A stretch of 64,000 nucleotides of DNA from Lycorma delicatula (lineage: Eukaryota > Arthropoda > Insecta > Hemiptera > Fulgoridae): the NCBI RefSeq assembly GCF_047948215.1, contig NC_134464.1, positions 6,334,001 to 6,398,000 on the forward strand. The letters run 5' to 3'. This document shows, piece after piece, positions 1-11,900 of this stretch. The first letter of the stretch is position 1, and each line of letters starts with the position of its first letter. The position numbers and the translations under genes were made by a program. The notes under the pieces are model-generated. The model did no database searches, had not been told where the DNA came from, and worked only from the letters and a program-made list of their open reading frames with translations.

Positions 1-2496
1 GCTTTCAAAACTTCAATCATAAAAAACATTTGAGGAACATCATAACTTTTACGCAAAATTTCCCACTCATTATGCAAATAAATATTTCTATTAAATGATT
101 CTGTAAGTAATATTTTAGGATATCTTGTTGATGGTAAATGAATACGTTTTTTAATAAACTAAGTGTAGTTTTAATGTATGCAAAAATATAGGCTGTAATT
201 TAATTTCAAGATATAAGCTATATTCAGCGATGCAATTAGGTAGACCAAACATTCTCTTAATGAAAAACTGTTGTGCTTTTTCTAAAGTATCATGCATTTT
301 AAACCGCAGACTTAAGCCACATAACAGATAATAGACCTACAAACGGTTAAATATTTCAATTTTTTTCACAACCAGAATATCCTTATTACACTACTAAGAG
401 AAATTACACTATTAAAGGAATTTAATGCAAATTTCAGTGTTGAAACACTTTCTTATGTTTCCAATGATAATGTTGAAGATAACGTTATACCTAGATATTT
501 ATATGTATTAACAACTACAATTTGACTTTTTTGAAACCACCACTTCTCATGTTTTGCTGATTTTCCTCAATTATGGAAAACAAAAATTTTTGACTTATTA
601 AGGTTCACTTGTAAATTCCACATCAGACAATACTCTTCCAGCAAATTATCATCCTTTGCAAAGAAAGTCGATTACAAGCCAGTAGAATAATATAGTCAGC
701 CTAAGCCAACAATTTTATCCTTATATTTACAATTTTTATTCCACCTTCCATATTTTTATCGACATCATTCAAAAATAGAAAGGACTTAATATGCATCTTT
801 GCTTTACTCCGGTACATATTTCAAAATCTTCAGTTAGTCCCTTCAGTGTCTAAACCATTGTGCATGTACTGGCATACATATTTCTAAGAATAGAGATCAT
901 TTTGGAGGAGATAAAGATGGGTATCTTCTTTGCCAAAATTAAGCAATACTGATCTGTGTGAACAAATGTTGTAGTTAAATCAACAAAAAAAAACAAATGC
1001 CTTTTGTCTTTTCACATTTATTTTAATTTTAATAATACTTATTGAGGAATGAGTATTATTGGCCATGCTGTAAGATTTCCTGAAACCAGCTTGAAATTGC
1101 TGCAGTACATTATTTCAGTTAGTCCAAAGCATAACTCTACTTAATACAAGGCCAGCAAATAGTTTCCCTATGGCATTATTTCCCTTTTAATGACATCCCT
1201 CTGTAATTAGATACTACACTTATATCCCCTTTTTTGTTTAGGGGAAATATAATTGACTGTTTGAAGCATTCAGGCACAATGGCGGTTTCATGAATTTTAT
1301 TATATACTGTTATTAATTTCTATAGCAAGACATCAGGCAGATTTAAAAAAAATTCATAACATATTCTATCATCTTTAGGATCTTTATTTTTTATTCCTTT
1401 AAGAATACTAACTGGTTCAGAAAGTCAAAATGGGGCATCTAAAACCTCATCTAATATTTTTAGTTTCACGTAACATATTTAACATGACATGACTTTTGGA
1501 TTCAATAAGTTTTCAATATAATGTAACCAATAATCTGCTGAAATTCTATCATCGGTAAAAAAAATTTTTATTTTTAAAAATGCGAACAAGCTTCAAAAAA
1601 TTACTTGAATCTCTAACTTGCTTAAAGTGGTTTTTGCAGACTTCCCAGTACTTTTTCTTTCTCTCCTCATACATTTTCTTGTAACAGTCATTACTCTCCA
1701 AATATTTACTTTTTATCCTAGCTGAGTTAGTTCTTCAGTACAGATATAACAAGCAAAAAACTTCCTTTCTGCTATTGTAACATTTAAAACTAAACCAGTT
1801 CTGTTTAGACACTAAATTATTCATGCCAAAATTTTGTTTAGTAGTAGAATTTAAAATGATTATCAGTTACACATCTTATATCCTAAGGATGGTCATTTGA
1901 CCATCGTTTACCTCATACCATCACTTTTATTTTATCCTGATCTCTTTTTCTCAGCATCCCATTTCAATTTAGAAAGAATTGGTATAACATCATTACCCCT
2001 AATAGTGGTAACAGCAATTTTGTACCAAATATTTATTGGAAAATGACCCCAAAAATTTGCAGTAACTTCAAAAAAATCTATGCAAGTCCATAACCGATTA
2101 ACCCTGAACTGCAATAAAAGTAAATTCACCACCAATGTCTCCAGTTATCTGAACATTCAGTTCAACTAAGTTAAATTCTTCAAAGAGCAATAACAATCAT
2201 CATCTCCCATTTGTATTTAGTACCAAATACTTAAGAGTTTTTGAAAACTGAGATAAATAATGAATAGTTATGATCATTTTTTTCCAATAAATTGCTCATA
2301 GTGTATTCCCATTGAAATCCCCAGTTAAAAGCATATTCATGTTACCATGTTTGATACGAAAATTGTCAAGTATATTAAAGTCTTGATTCCAAGCATTACA
2401 ATTTAAATATACTGGCAAAATACACACTGATTTAGAATCACACTTCATCTCTACGTCTTCAATGCTTGATATTATATGAAATTTTAACACAAATAT
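1..2496 (-). mobile_element. Decayed non-LTR retrotransposon, endonuclease and RT part
   Basis: Read on the minus strand this stretch gives, with many frameshifts and stops, the order endonuclease then reverse transcriptase. The endonuclease end (about 2490-2300) contains LLTGDFNG, the DFN motif of AP-endonuclease-like domains. The RT (about 1400-300) gives SNYRGMSL, QFQAGFRKSYS and FLFLNDVD, typical of the fingers and palm of Jockey/CR1/I-type elements. The element continues beyond base 1 and resumes upstream of its interruption at 4179-5200. It is dead: no frame stays open over about 70 codons. The clade is a family-level guess; non-LTR identity is firm. Confidence 0.72.
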
Positions 2497-2579
2497 GTTT
2501 CCCTTCCTTCTTTATAAAATAAAGGAGCCTCCACTTACCCTTTCAAAGTGAAATTTTTTATAGCGGGTATCGATTTTAT
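2497..2579. repeat. Left copy of an 83-bp target duplication
   Basis: These 83 bases recur at 4096-4178 with two differences seen by eye, directly bracketing the RTE-like copy 2580-4095. The sequence itself is part of the older minus-strand element (endonuclease region), so it is duplicated target DNA and not element DNA. Confidence 0.85.
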
Positions 2580-4095
2580 TAAGCATTAGGAGATCTTAAT
2601 TTAAAAGAGCATCAAGATTTGAATGGCAGAAAGGCTCCTGGAATAGACGGAATACCTGTAGAATTACTGCGCAGTGCAGGTGAGGAAGCGATTGATAGAT
2701 TATACAAACTGGTGTGTAATATTTATGAAAATGGGGAATTTCCATCAGACTTCAAAAAAAGTGTTATAGTTATGATACCAAAGAAAGCAGGGGCAGATAA
2801 ATGTGAAGAATACAGAACAATTAGTTAACTAGTCATGCATCAAAAATCTTAACTAGAATTTTATACAGAAGAATTGAGAGGAGAGTGGAAGAAGTGTTAG
2901 GAGAAGACCAATTTGGTTTCAGGAAAAGTATAGGGACAAGGGAAGCAATTTTAGGCCTCAGATTAATAGTAGAAGGAAGATTAAAGAAAAACAAACCAAC
3001 ATACTTGGCGTTTATAGACCTAGAAAAGGCTTTCGATAACGTAGACTGGAATAAAATGTTCAGCATTTTAAAAAAATTAGGGTTCAAATACAGAGATAGA
3101 AGAACAATTGCTAACATGTACAGGAACCAAACAGCAACAATAACAATTGAAGAACATAAGAAAGAAGCCCTAATAAGAAAGGGAGTCCGACAAGGATGTT
3201 CCCTATCTCCGTTACTTTTTAATCTTTACATGGAACTAGCAGTTAATGATGTTAAAGAACAATTTAGATTCGGAGTAACAGTACAAGGTGAAAAGATAAA
3301 GATGCTACGATTTGCTGATGATATAGGAATTCTAGCCGAGAGTAAAAAGGATTTAGAAGAAACAATGAACGGCATAGATGAAGTCCTACGCAAGAACTAT
3401 CGCATGAAAATAAACAAGAACAAAACAAAAGTAATGAAATGTAGTAGAAATAACAAAGATGGACCGCTGAATGTGAAAATAGGAGGAGAAAAGATTATGG
3501 AGGTAGAAGAATTTTGTTATTTGGGAAGTAAAATTACTAAAGATGGACGAAGCAGGAGCGATATAAAATGCCGAATAGCACAAGCTAAACGAGCCTTCAG
3601 TAAGAAATATAATTTGTTTACATCAAAAATTAATTTAAATGTCAGGAAAAGATTTTTGAAAGTGTATGTTTGGAGTGTCGCTTTATATGGAAGTGAAACT
3701 TGGACAATCGGAGTATCTGAGAAGAAAAGATTAGAAGCTTTTGAAATGTGGTGCTATAGGAGAATGTTAAAAATCAGATGGGTGGATAAAGTGACAAATG
3801 AAGAGGTATTGCGGCAAATAGATGAAGAAAGAAGCATTTGGAAAAATATAGTTAAAAGAAGAGACAGACTTATAGGCCACATACTAAGGCATCCTGGAAT
3901 AGTCGCTTTAATATTGGAAGGACAGGTAGAAGGGAAAAATTGTGTAGGCAGGCCACGTTTGGAGTATGTAAAACAAATTGTTGGGGATGTAGGATGTAGA
4001 GGGTATACTGAAATGAAACGACTAGCACTAGATAGGGAATTTTGGAGAGCTGCATCAAACCAGTCGAATGACTGAAGACAAAAAAAAAAACAAAA
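2580..4095 (+). mobile_element. RTE/BovB-like non-LTR copy 1
   Basis: A 5'-truncated non-LTR element carrying reverse transcriptase. A first open stretch (2619-2828) begins at NGRKAPGIDGIPVELL and a 396-codon frame (2885-4075) carries most of the RT. Motifs in order: QFGFRKSIGTREA, AFIDLEKAFDNVDW, the template-binding RQGCSLSPLLFNLY and LRFADDIGIL with the catalytic FADD. The C-terminal part has WCYRRMLKIRW, LIGHILRH and GRPRLEY. It ends in an A-rich tail at 4080-4095. A stop at about 2826 splits the RT. The spelling resembles RTE/BovB-clade RTs; three relatives occur at 11879, 40650 and 61187. No endonuclease domain is present. Confidence 0.85.
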
Positions 4096-4178
4096 GTTTC
4101 TCTTCCTTCTTTATAAAATAAAGGAGCCTCCACTTACCCTTTCAAAGTGAAATTTTTTATAGCAGGTATCGATTTTAT
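4096..4178. repeat. Right copy of the 83-bp target duplication
   Basis: Direct repeat of 2497-2579. It follows the A-rich tail of RTE-like copy 1, and the older element resumes straight after it. Confidence 0.85.
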
Positions 4179-5200
4179 ATCATAATTAGCAAAAATATTC
4201 TTAAACTTAACAAAATAATGTTCTTATTATGTTCTTATAATGTTCTTATGTGTTCTTAACACATTGTGCTTCTGTAAAAGGCTTCAAAATTCTTGATATA
4301 CAATTTATCCTTAATACCAGATACATTATAGGCTATAATACTTAAATAATCAGGTAGATATGGCATATTAGGTGGTCCTTAGGTTTCAATTCTTCAGAAG
4401 ACGTTGTGAGATCAGTTCTGCGACAAAAAAATTGGCGACATTTAACAGCTTTTTCTTTTTCTCACTGTTTTTTATAGACATCCCTTTCCTCCTTTTCCTC
4501 CATAGAATTTGTATCCATCTCCATCATAGCTTCATTGTTATATACATTCACAAGATCTTCATATTAAATTTCCCATCTACAAGAAGTCATCTTGACACAA
4601 TCTAGAAGACTGCCCAGAAGCATACAGATTACTTATAATATCCATCAATACCTTAACACTTCTACCTGTCTCTGCATTATAGTCCTGTAGTCCTGAGAAA
4701 CAAAAATCTTGTTACCCTTTAGTTAACACTCCATTGTGTAAAATCATCGGAAACTACAATAGGCCGAACCCGATTTGATTTGACTCCTATCCTTTTGAAA
4801 TAATTAAGATCTGTTTCATTCAACTCTATGTCCATAACATTTCGATACAATTAAACAACTTCCTGTTTCAAACCATCCAGATTTTCACCTTCCATCTCAG
4901 TGATACCATAAATTATTTTGTCACTGTATGAAATTTAAGACTTCTACTGCTTGTAAACAGTCTTGATTTAACTCAACAATTCCCTTAGATAACCTTTCTA
5001 TTATTTCATTCTGATCTTCCATAAAAGTAACTATATTTTAAGTTACATATTTCTTTTTTTAACTACTCCCTCCACATGAGACTTAATTTCATTTTTTAAT
5101 TTCACCAAAATGTGTAACAAGAATTCCATATCCACTGACAAAATGCAAAATATATAAATACAATATGAAATAAACAATTTGTTATTATTCCAGCTTACTA
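4179..5200 (-). mobile_element. 5' part of the old non-LTR element (ORF1 and start of EN)
   Basis: Minus-strand continuation of the element at 1-2496. About 4360-4240 reads LSIIAYNVSGIKDKLYI, which looks like the beginning of an endonuclease domain. About 5030-4720 contains MEDQNEIIERLSKGIVELNQ followed by a decayed FQKDRSQIK...RPI-type segment resembling the ORF1 RNA-binding protein of LINE-like elements. Stops and frame changes are frequent. The ORF1 assignment is inference from short similarity. Confidence 0.5.
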
Positions 5201-5383
5201 CCCGATTACTTCAAAGGACACTGTTAAAAAAAAATTAATTATTACTCCAATAGATGATATATGATACACGGGAAAAATATAGTTGAGTTGACACGAGGGC
5301 TATTGTGGCATTGGAGAGAGCAGGATGCCCCTTTATAGATAGCTTGCAATAATAGAATCAAGAAGACTGTTTTCTTATATAAG

Positions 5384-5431
5384 ACTGGTATCTTATATAA
5401 TAACCTTCACAAAATATTCCATTTTATTAAA
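5384..5431 (+). repeat. 48-bp direct repeat, copy A
   Basis: Starts ACTGGTATCTTATATAATAA and recurs at 6275-6322 with one visible mismatch. The two copies flank the first recognised SLC17 exon. Copy B abuts the 3' end of the minus-strand non-LTR element at 6323. Confidence 0.75.
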
Positions 5432-5796
5432 ATAATAAAAATAAATGAAAGTAGTTAAATAAAAATAAGAGAGGCTAATAAAATGTTAAGAATTTTAAAA
5501 CTATTTATGTATCAATAAAATAACACTGAATGTTATTATGAAAGAGCATAAACCAAGCACAAGAAAAGTAGGACTCTGAATCTATGGAATAATAAAATTA
5601 ATTATGAACTTTGAGTTTAAAATTTATAAAAATGTTTCCATTAGAAAGTATTATCCTAACTTCATTTTTTATGTTTAATATTAGCCTTAGCTAAATTTTA
5701 AACTGTTGGATCGATATGTGGGAAGATGTACATTTTACTTTCGTTTTGTTATATTATTTTTGTCAGCACAATAATTTTGTACATTGTTTCAGATAG

Positions 5797-5961
5797 ATAA
5801 AATGCCAATTAAAATTTTGGAGACAGCGTCGTCATGCAGTGGCTTTTGTGGCATTTTTTGGTTATTTCAATGTATATTCACTTACAGTAAATTTAAATGT
5901 AGCAATTGTAGCTATGACAGAAGTTCATCTTAATAAATTACCAAATGGTACTGTCATCAAA
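5797..5961 (+). CDS. SLC17 gene, first recognised coding exon (TM1)
   Basis: Reads FWRQRRHAVAFVAFFGYFNV then TVNLNVAIVAMT and ends at AAA|GTAAGA in phase 0. The acceptor must be the AG at 5795-5796: using the AG at 5791-5792 would put TAG in frame. The ATG at 5802 is out of frame with the conserved protein and is not the start. The loop after TM1 is short and contains NGT, a possible N-glycosylation site. Confidence 0.82.
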
Positions 5962-8900
5962 GTAAGATTTTCATTATACTGGATTGTTTTTAAATTAAAT
6001 CAAAAATGTTAAGTAAAAGTTATGAATAGATAAAAATTGTTTTCCATTAAAAAGATGAAATTTAGTGGAATTTTATACACACTTAGTGGAAAACAAAAAT
6101 GGTCAGAAACTTCATGAATAGAAAAAAGCCACTTCTGTTATCTGGAGTAAGCTTTCTTAAATCGTTATTTTTAGACTATCAGTTTAACTTTCGGCCAAAA
6201 TCTGTTCAAAGTAATGAAGATTATCTCTAATGTTTGTAATTTAACTTCTCAGAGTTATCTCACTGTATGGTGCTACTGGTATCTTATATAATAACCTTCA
6301 CAAAATATTCCATTTAATTAAACAGAACAGAAAAGCTTTATTGCTCATTTTATATATATATATATATATAAAATTGGATCTTGCCAAGGCTAATAAGCCT
6401 TAGTGGCAAATTATCATTCAATAAAGTAAAAACACGATAACAATGAAAAACTACACAGGTAGAATAAAATACATTAATAATTACACGAAAAAAAGATAAT
6501 TAAAAAAAATATCTTACTAAATTTATTATAAAAGAAAAACAGAACAAAATTTGTATTACTAAAAACAGTGTACTACTTAAGTTTATAATAAAAATACTAT
6601 TAATTATGAAAGATATTTAGCGGTGTTGTAAAATGGTTAAATATATATTTCAATTGTAACAAAATATTAAAGAATTTAACTTTTTGTTGCTTTAAGATTA
6701 ACAGGTATCCTCGATATTTACAGTTTCAGAGGCTAGCCATCAAAATACATCTTTCTCAAACAACTTATAATTTGTCATATCTTATATTTCTTTTGGTAAC
6801 ACAAACCAGGAACAACAGCTTTCAAAGACTTTCTACCACATAAATTATTATATTTAGAATCAACAAATAGATCTTTATACCTAGTTTGGTGAATAATTTG
6901 TTTTTTTTTTTTTAGTAAAAAAATAATTGTAATTTTCATGTGAAAATTTCATTTTTCATATGGACCATACATATCAATGTTAGCTGATAAAAACCTAAAT
7001 ATTTAGTAATTCCTAAATATTTCAATTCCTCTACATTTTGCAAAATTTTACAATTGCATCTGTTGTTCATACTATATTTACAATTATGAGCTTTGATAAT
7101 CGGGAAGCTTATTAATAAGCTTGTGACTGATTCTGAAGTGAACTGCAACTGTTTTATCTTTATTTAGGCAAAATTACCTTTCACGAGCCCATTTCATAAT
7201 AGAATTTCCTGAACATGTGATTCAGCTGTTTAAAAACAACTTATGAGCAGCCAGGATTACTATGTTATCCGCATGCGTGAATGTTCTACAGTATTTTAGT
7301 TCACAGTAGACTTTATCTACATATATTAAGAACAATATCGGCCCTAAATGACTTTCTTGAGATGAGGTGTTCCAACATCAATTTCAACAGGATCGCTCAA
7401 ACTAGAACCAATCCTTACCACAAACTTCCTGCTTTTTAAATAATTTTCAAACATTTACAAATAAGGTCCTTCCACTCCAATCTTTATCAAACAGTGTTTC
7501 AAGATTGAGAAATCTTGTTTCATCAATGTTTTGTTGAAATCAATGAAAGCGGCTAAAACATGATTTCCATCATGCAAGCAATCATTAAACATTTTTTAAT
7601 GTTTTTGTTAATTTTACAAAAATTTACACGCAGATTACCAACTTTTGATAACTAAACTGACAGTCGCTAAGTAGATTATTATCATACAAATATCTATTAA
7701 GACGATTCACTATGTATATCTCGCATACGTTTTCTAACACTAGTAGCATAGCCTATCTGTTTCCTAACAATTTATGATCTCCATTTTTATAGATAGGTCT
7801 AAATATGCCTACTTTAATTAGATTAGGGAACCCTTTCTGTAAGCAGAAATTTATGAATCTAGCTAATAAAGGGATAATTCCTTAAATCACAAGCTCAATT
7901 CCAGATTTGTTATTTATTTGTATAGTATTTCATTAATAATTTCAATCGTTGCTGCAGGTAAATTCCTTAAAAACTTCAGTTGTTGCTGCAGGTAAATAAA
8001 AATTAACTGATTACAGTTTATATTCAATTTTAAATCAACACAAGTCGGCTAAGTTTGTTTTACAACCAGTACGCTACTATAAGCAAATGCCGTAGTAATA
8101 TCAGAACCCAGAAATCACAAGTATTATTTAATAACCATACTATCTCATCTATTCTTGTATTTTCTCCTGTTATACTTTTTTATCACCTGCCATAATTTTT
8201 TCAGGTTGGATTTATTTTTTATAATTTCTGACTCGTAAAATTTATATTTTCTGTCCCAAATATATTCATTTCTAAGCCTATTTATTGGTTTATTGTTCCA
8301 TTTTCTAAAAGGGTTATCTTTATCTTGGATAACTTTTATAATAGTAGAATTTACCCACGGTTTACATATCTGAAACTGTAAACTATTGTCAATTTTTTTT
8401 TAAAGCTGTATCTTAACAATATCATTATCATTTTGCATGTAATTGCTAAAAGTTTCTTTAATTCACAATATATCTTAATACTAAATTACCAGAAGCTCTA
8501 TCTAAGCTAATTAAATTTACTTATTTTAAATTTAATGTCTTTACCTTAATATTATTTCTTGTGTTTGTATTTAAGTATTAATAGGACTTTAAATCGCCTC
8601 TATTTATTTTATCGTGCATGCGTGCGTGTGTGTGTAAGTGACAAAAAATTATGCGGGATACTGTGAAAACCGGTTATTGTAAATTAATATGGTAAGTTTT
8701 ACTGTGTTTTGTGTCTGTTATATTTCATATAATATCAAATTTATCTTATATTGATATAACCTCTCTATTATTACATTTTGATCAGAATAAAGAGACTTAT
8801 TTATTATTGCATACAGTTAATTGTGTACCGGAGATATCAATAGGTTAACTGATATCTTATTTTGAAAATTTTCTGAAAAAATTAGTTAACAATGATTATA

Positions 8901-11900
8901 ACTGGTTCAGCACTTTCATTGTCAAATATACTACTCTTCATGCGAAATAATGTTACATTATGTTAAGAATCTCTGATTTGATAGTGAAATGCATTTGAAA
9001 TAGAATTAAATATATAATTTGAGGAAAGAATTGAAGCTGTTTTATAAATAAAAATTTTAATTGAAGTTTTTATTTAACTACATATATGAACCTATAATTT
9101 TTAAATTATACTGAGCAGTCAAGAAGTCACTTTATCCTTGGTTAGTGTGATAATAAATAAATTTAACTTTTATAGTTTCTTGGAGGAGGTTAAGCTAGTA
9201 ATAACCGTAGATGGTTATAGAATATGATAAGAGAAAAAACAATCTTGTTAAAATTACTGAGAAGCAGGTACAATGTTGAGAAGTAACTGAGTTGTGTTAG
9301 GAAAAATTAGCTTGTTGCTATGATTTCTTTGTTGCATTGGTAAAAAACAATAAAGATTTCTTCAAGAGTTTTAGAGCAGAACAACATTAATTTCATTTTT
9401 TTTTTTAATTAGTTTTAATTAAAAACTAGTTTTTAAATTAGTTTTTTTTAAATTTTTCCTTAGTGGAAAGGAAATAATGTTACTGTTTCAACTATTTTGC
9501 TACTTTGAACTCAATAATATATGTATGTATGTAATCAAAATTTTATTCTCTTAGAGATAAATCTCATTTCTGTTGATTATGTTTATGAGTCAATAGAAGA
9601 GAAATAGAACAAATAACTTTTAAAGATCTCATAAACAGTCTCATCAGTTAAAATGAAAATTTTTTAAGTGTCTTAATATTTTTTTTTAAATGTTATTTTT
9701 TCTTATATATTAATGTGTAAAATATGTACTTTGATTTTAGGAAAAAGAATTTGAATTCAGCTCAAACTTTCGAGGAGTAGTGTTGAGTTCATATTACTAT
9801 GGTACAATTTGTTCATTTATTATTGGAGGTTGTTTAGCGACTCGTTATGGTGGAAGAGTGGTGTTAATAATTACTGCATTTATGGGATCGTTCTTGACCA
9901 TTGCTATACCTGAATTATCAAAAATAAATGCCTATTTTATAGTAGTGCTTAGAGCACTATTAGGATCATGTATGGTATGTTTCTAGATTTTATTTATCAT
10001 TAAATGTAGGTTGTTAATTAATCAATGATATATTCTTATTTGTTTTATATTAACTATTAAAAGTGTAGCAAAATCATTGCTATTTTTAAAGTCACCTTTT
10101 AATGGTAATGAAAGTATTGAAAATATCTAATGGACTGTTATAAGAAAACTTAACAAAATACATTATCTAGTTAAAGAATATTCATACTTCATAAAATGTA
10201 AGATATATAAATTTGATAATTTCACTATTTTGTAATATTGTACATTGAATAAAACCAAAAAATTAATAATTAAAAAAGATCTCTTCGTGTGCATCTTCTT
10301 TCTTTTTCCTGTTTAGCCTCCAGTAATTACCATTCAGATAATACTTCAGAGGATATGTATGAGTGTAAATGAAGTATAGTCTTGTAGTCTCAGGTCAACC
10401 ATTCCTGAAGTGTGTGGTTATTTGAAAGCCAACCACCAAAGAAAACTGGTATCCATGATCTAGTATTCAAATCCGTGTAAAAGTAACTGACTTAATGGAC
10501 TTGAATGCTGGAACTCTCAACTTCCAAATCAGCTGATTTGGGAAGATGTGTTCACCACTAGACCAACCCGGTGAGTTCCTTCATGTGCTGTGGGATGTAT
10601 TTACCCATATGTTTATGTGGTAGGTCTGTCCAGTTTAATAGTGTGTACGATTTATACATTTAAAACACCCAGAACTTTGGGTCTTCTTTTATTATGATTA
10701 CCACTTTTGCTGTTACTTAAATTTTCATTTAGTGAAGGCCGATATTTTTTTAATATACTAGATTGGCTTATGTATTGTATATCTATTGTCACAAAAAATT
10801 CACAAAGTCTGATAAAGTTTTGTAGAACATAACATGTAATTATCATACTATTAAAACAAAGCAATATAAAAGTGCATATTTTAAATGACTAACAAAAACT
10901 GCTTTTGCATTTACTAAGTCAAAATATCATGTAAGCTTAGTCTAATTTTTGCATTTTTTTTTTGGTTTTTTTATATGTATTATTTCAATCTAAGTTAAAG
11001 AATTAACCAAAACACAGAAAACATTTGACTTTCATTTTTATAAACACAGTGTTATCAAAAATTATCGTGGACTGTCATGGAATGTGACTTCAACTTAATT
11101 TTGGTTGCATTGTAATTATACTTTTAATGCCATAGCAGCTGTGAAAGTAAAATGTGTTAGTAGTTCTTGTCATGTTTACAGTACCATTTAAAATGACTGA
11201 AAAAGCTGAGCAGAGAAAAAATAATGAAGATTCAAACAGTATTTAGCGATCAAGATAAGGATATTTGTACAGATTAAAGATTAGTATCACTATTTCCAAG
11301 ATGTCTGAATGTCCGTTAAAAGTGAGAAACTCGAATAACTGTGTTACATCAGAAGTCATTAAACAAAATAAGTAAATATTTTTGTGTTTGAGCCACATTC
11401 GGATATTTTTTCATTACACCTTGTGTTAATATCTAACCCAAGAAAATTTTTAATATATATTTAACTTGTTAATTTTCTCATAACAATTAAGATCTGTGAT
11501 ATACTTTATCGATACACTTATGTAATAATACATAATCAATACGTTATGTAATAATAATTCAAAAATTATAACAGGAAAATTAATTAAACACATTTTTTTA
11601 ATACAATCTTAGTATTATTAGAAAAAAAAAATTAATATGTACAAATGTTATTTATTACTAATTTATAGTTTAAATAAAGACATTTTTTTTTAATGAAATT
11701 TTCTTATTTAATTATACAATTTTTTTATAAATGTTTTTAAAATTAAATTTGTTAATATAAAATTTGAACTTTATTATGTTTAAATAAAAAGGAAAGTATC
11801 AACAATATAAAGAAATACTGAATTTTTATTTTCATTTCTTCCTTGGCCTTTGGGCTTATGATTTGATAAAAATTTAAAAGTATAGGGACAAGGGAAGCAA

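Noticed and set aside
2833..3117. 94-codon minus frame, repeated at 11752-12069
   Set aside because: Its presence in both copies comes from the shared RT on the other strand; the protein is an antisense shadow.
3870..4133. 87-codon minus frame
   Set aside because: Antisense shadow of the RT of copy 1 running into the target duplication.
5802..5804. ATG as start of the SLC17 protein
   Set aside because: It is out of frame with the conserved transporter reading frame that begins at 5797; the frame from this ATG gives no family similarity.
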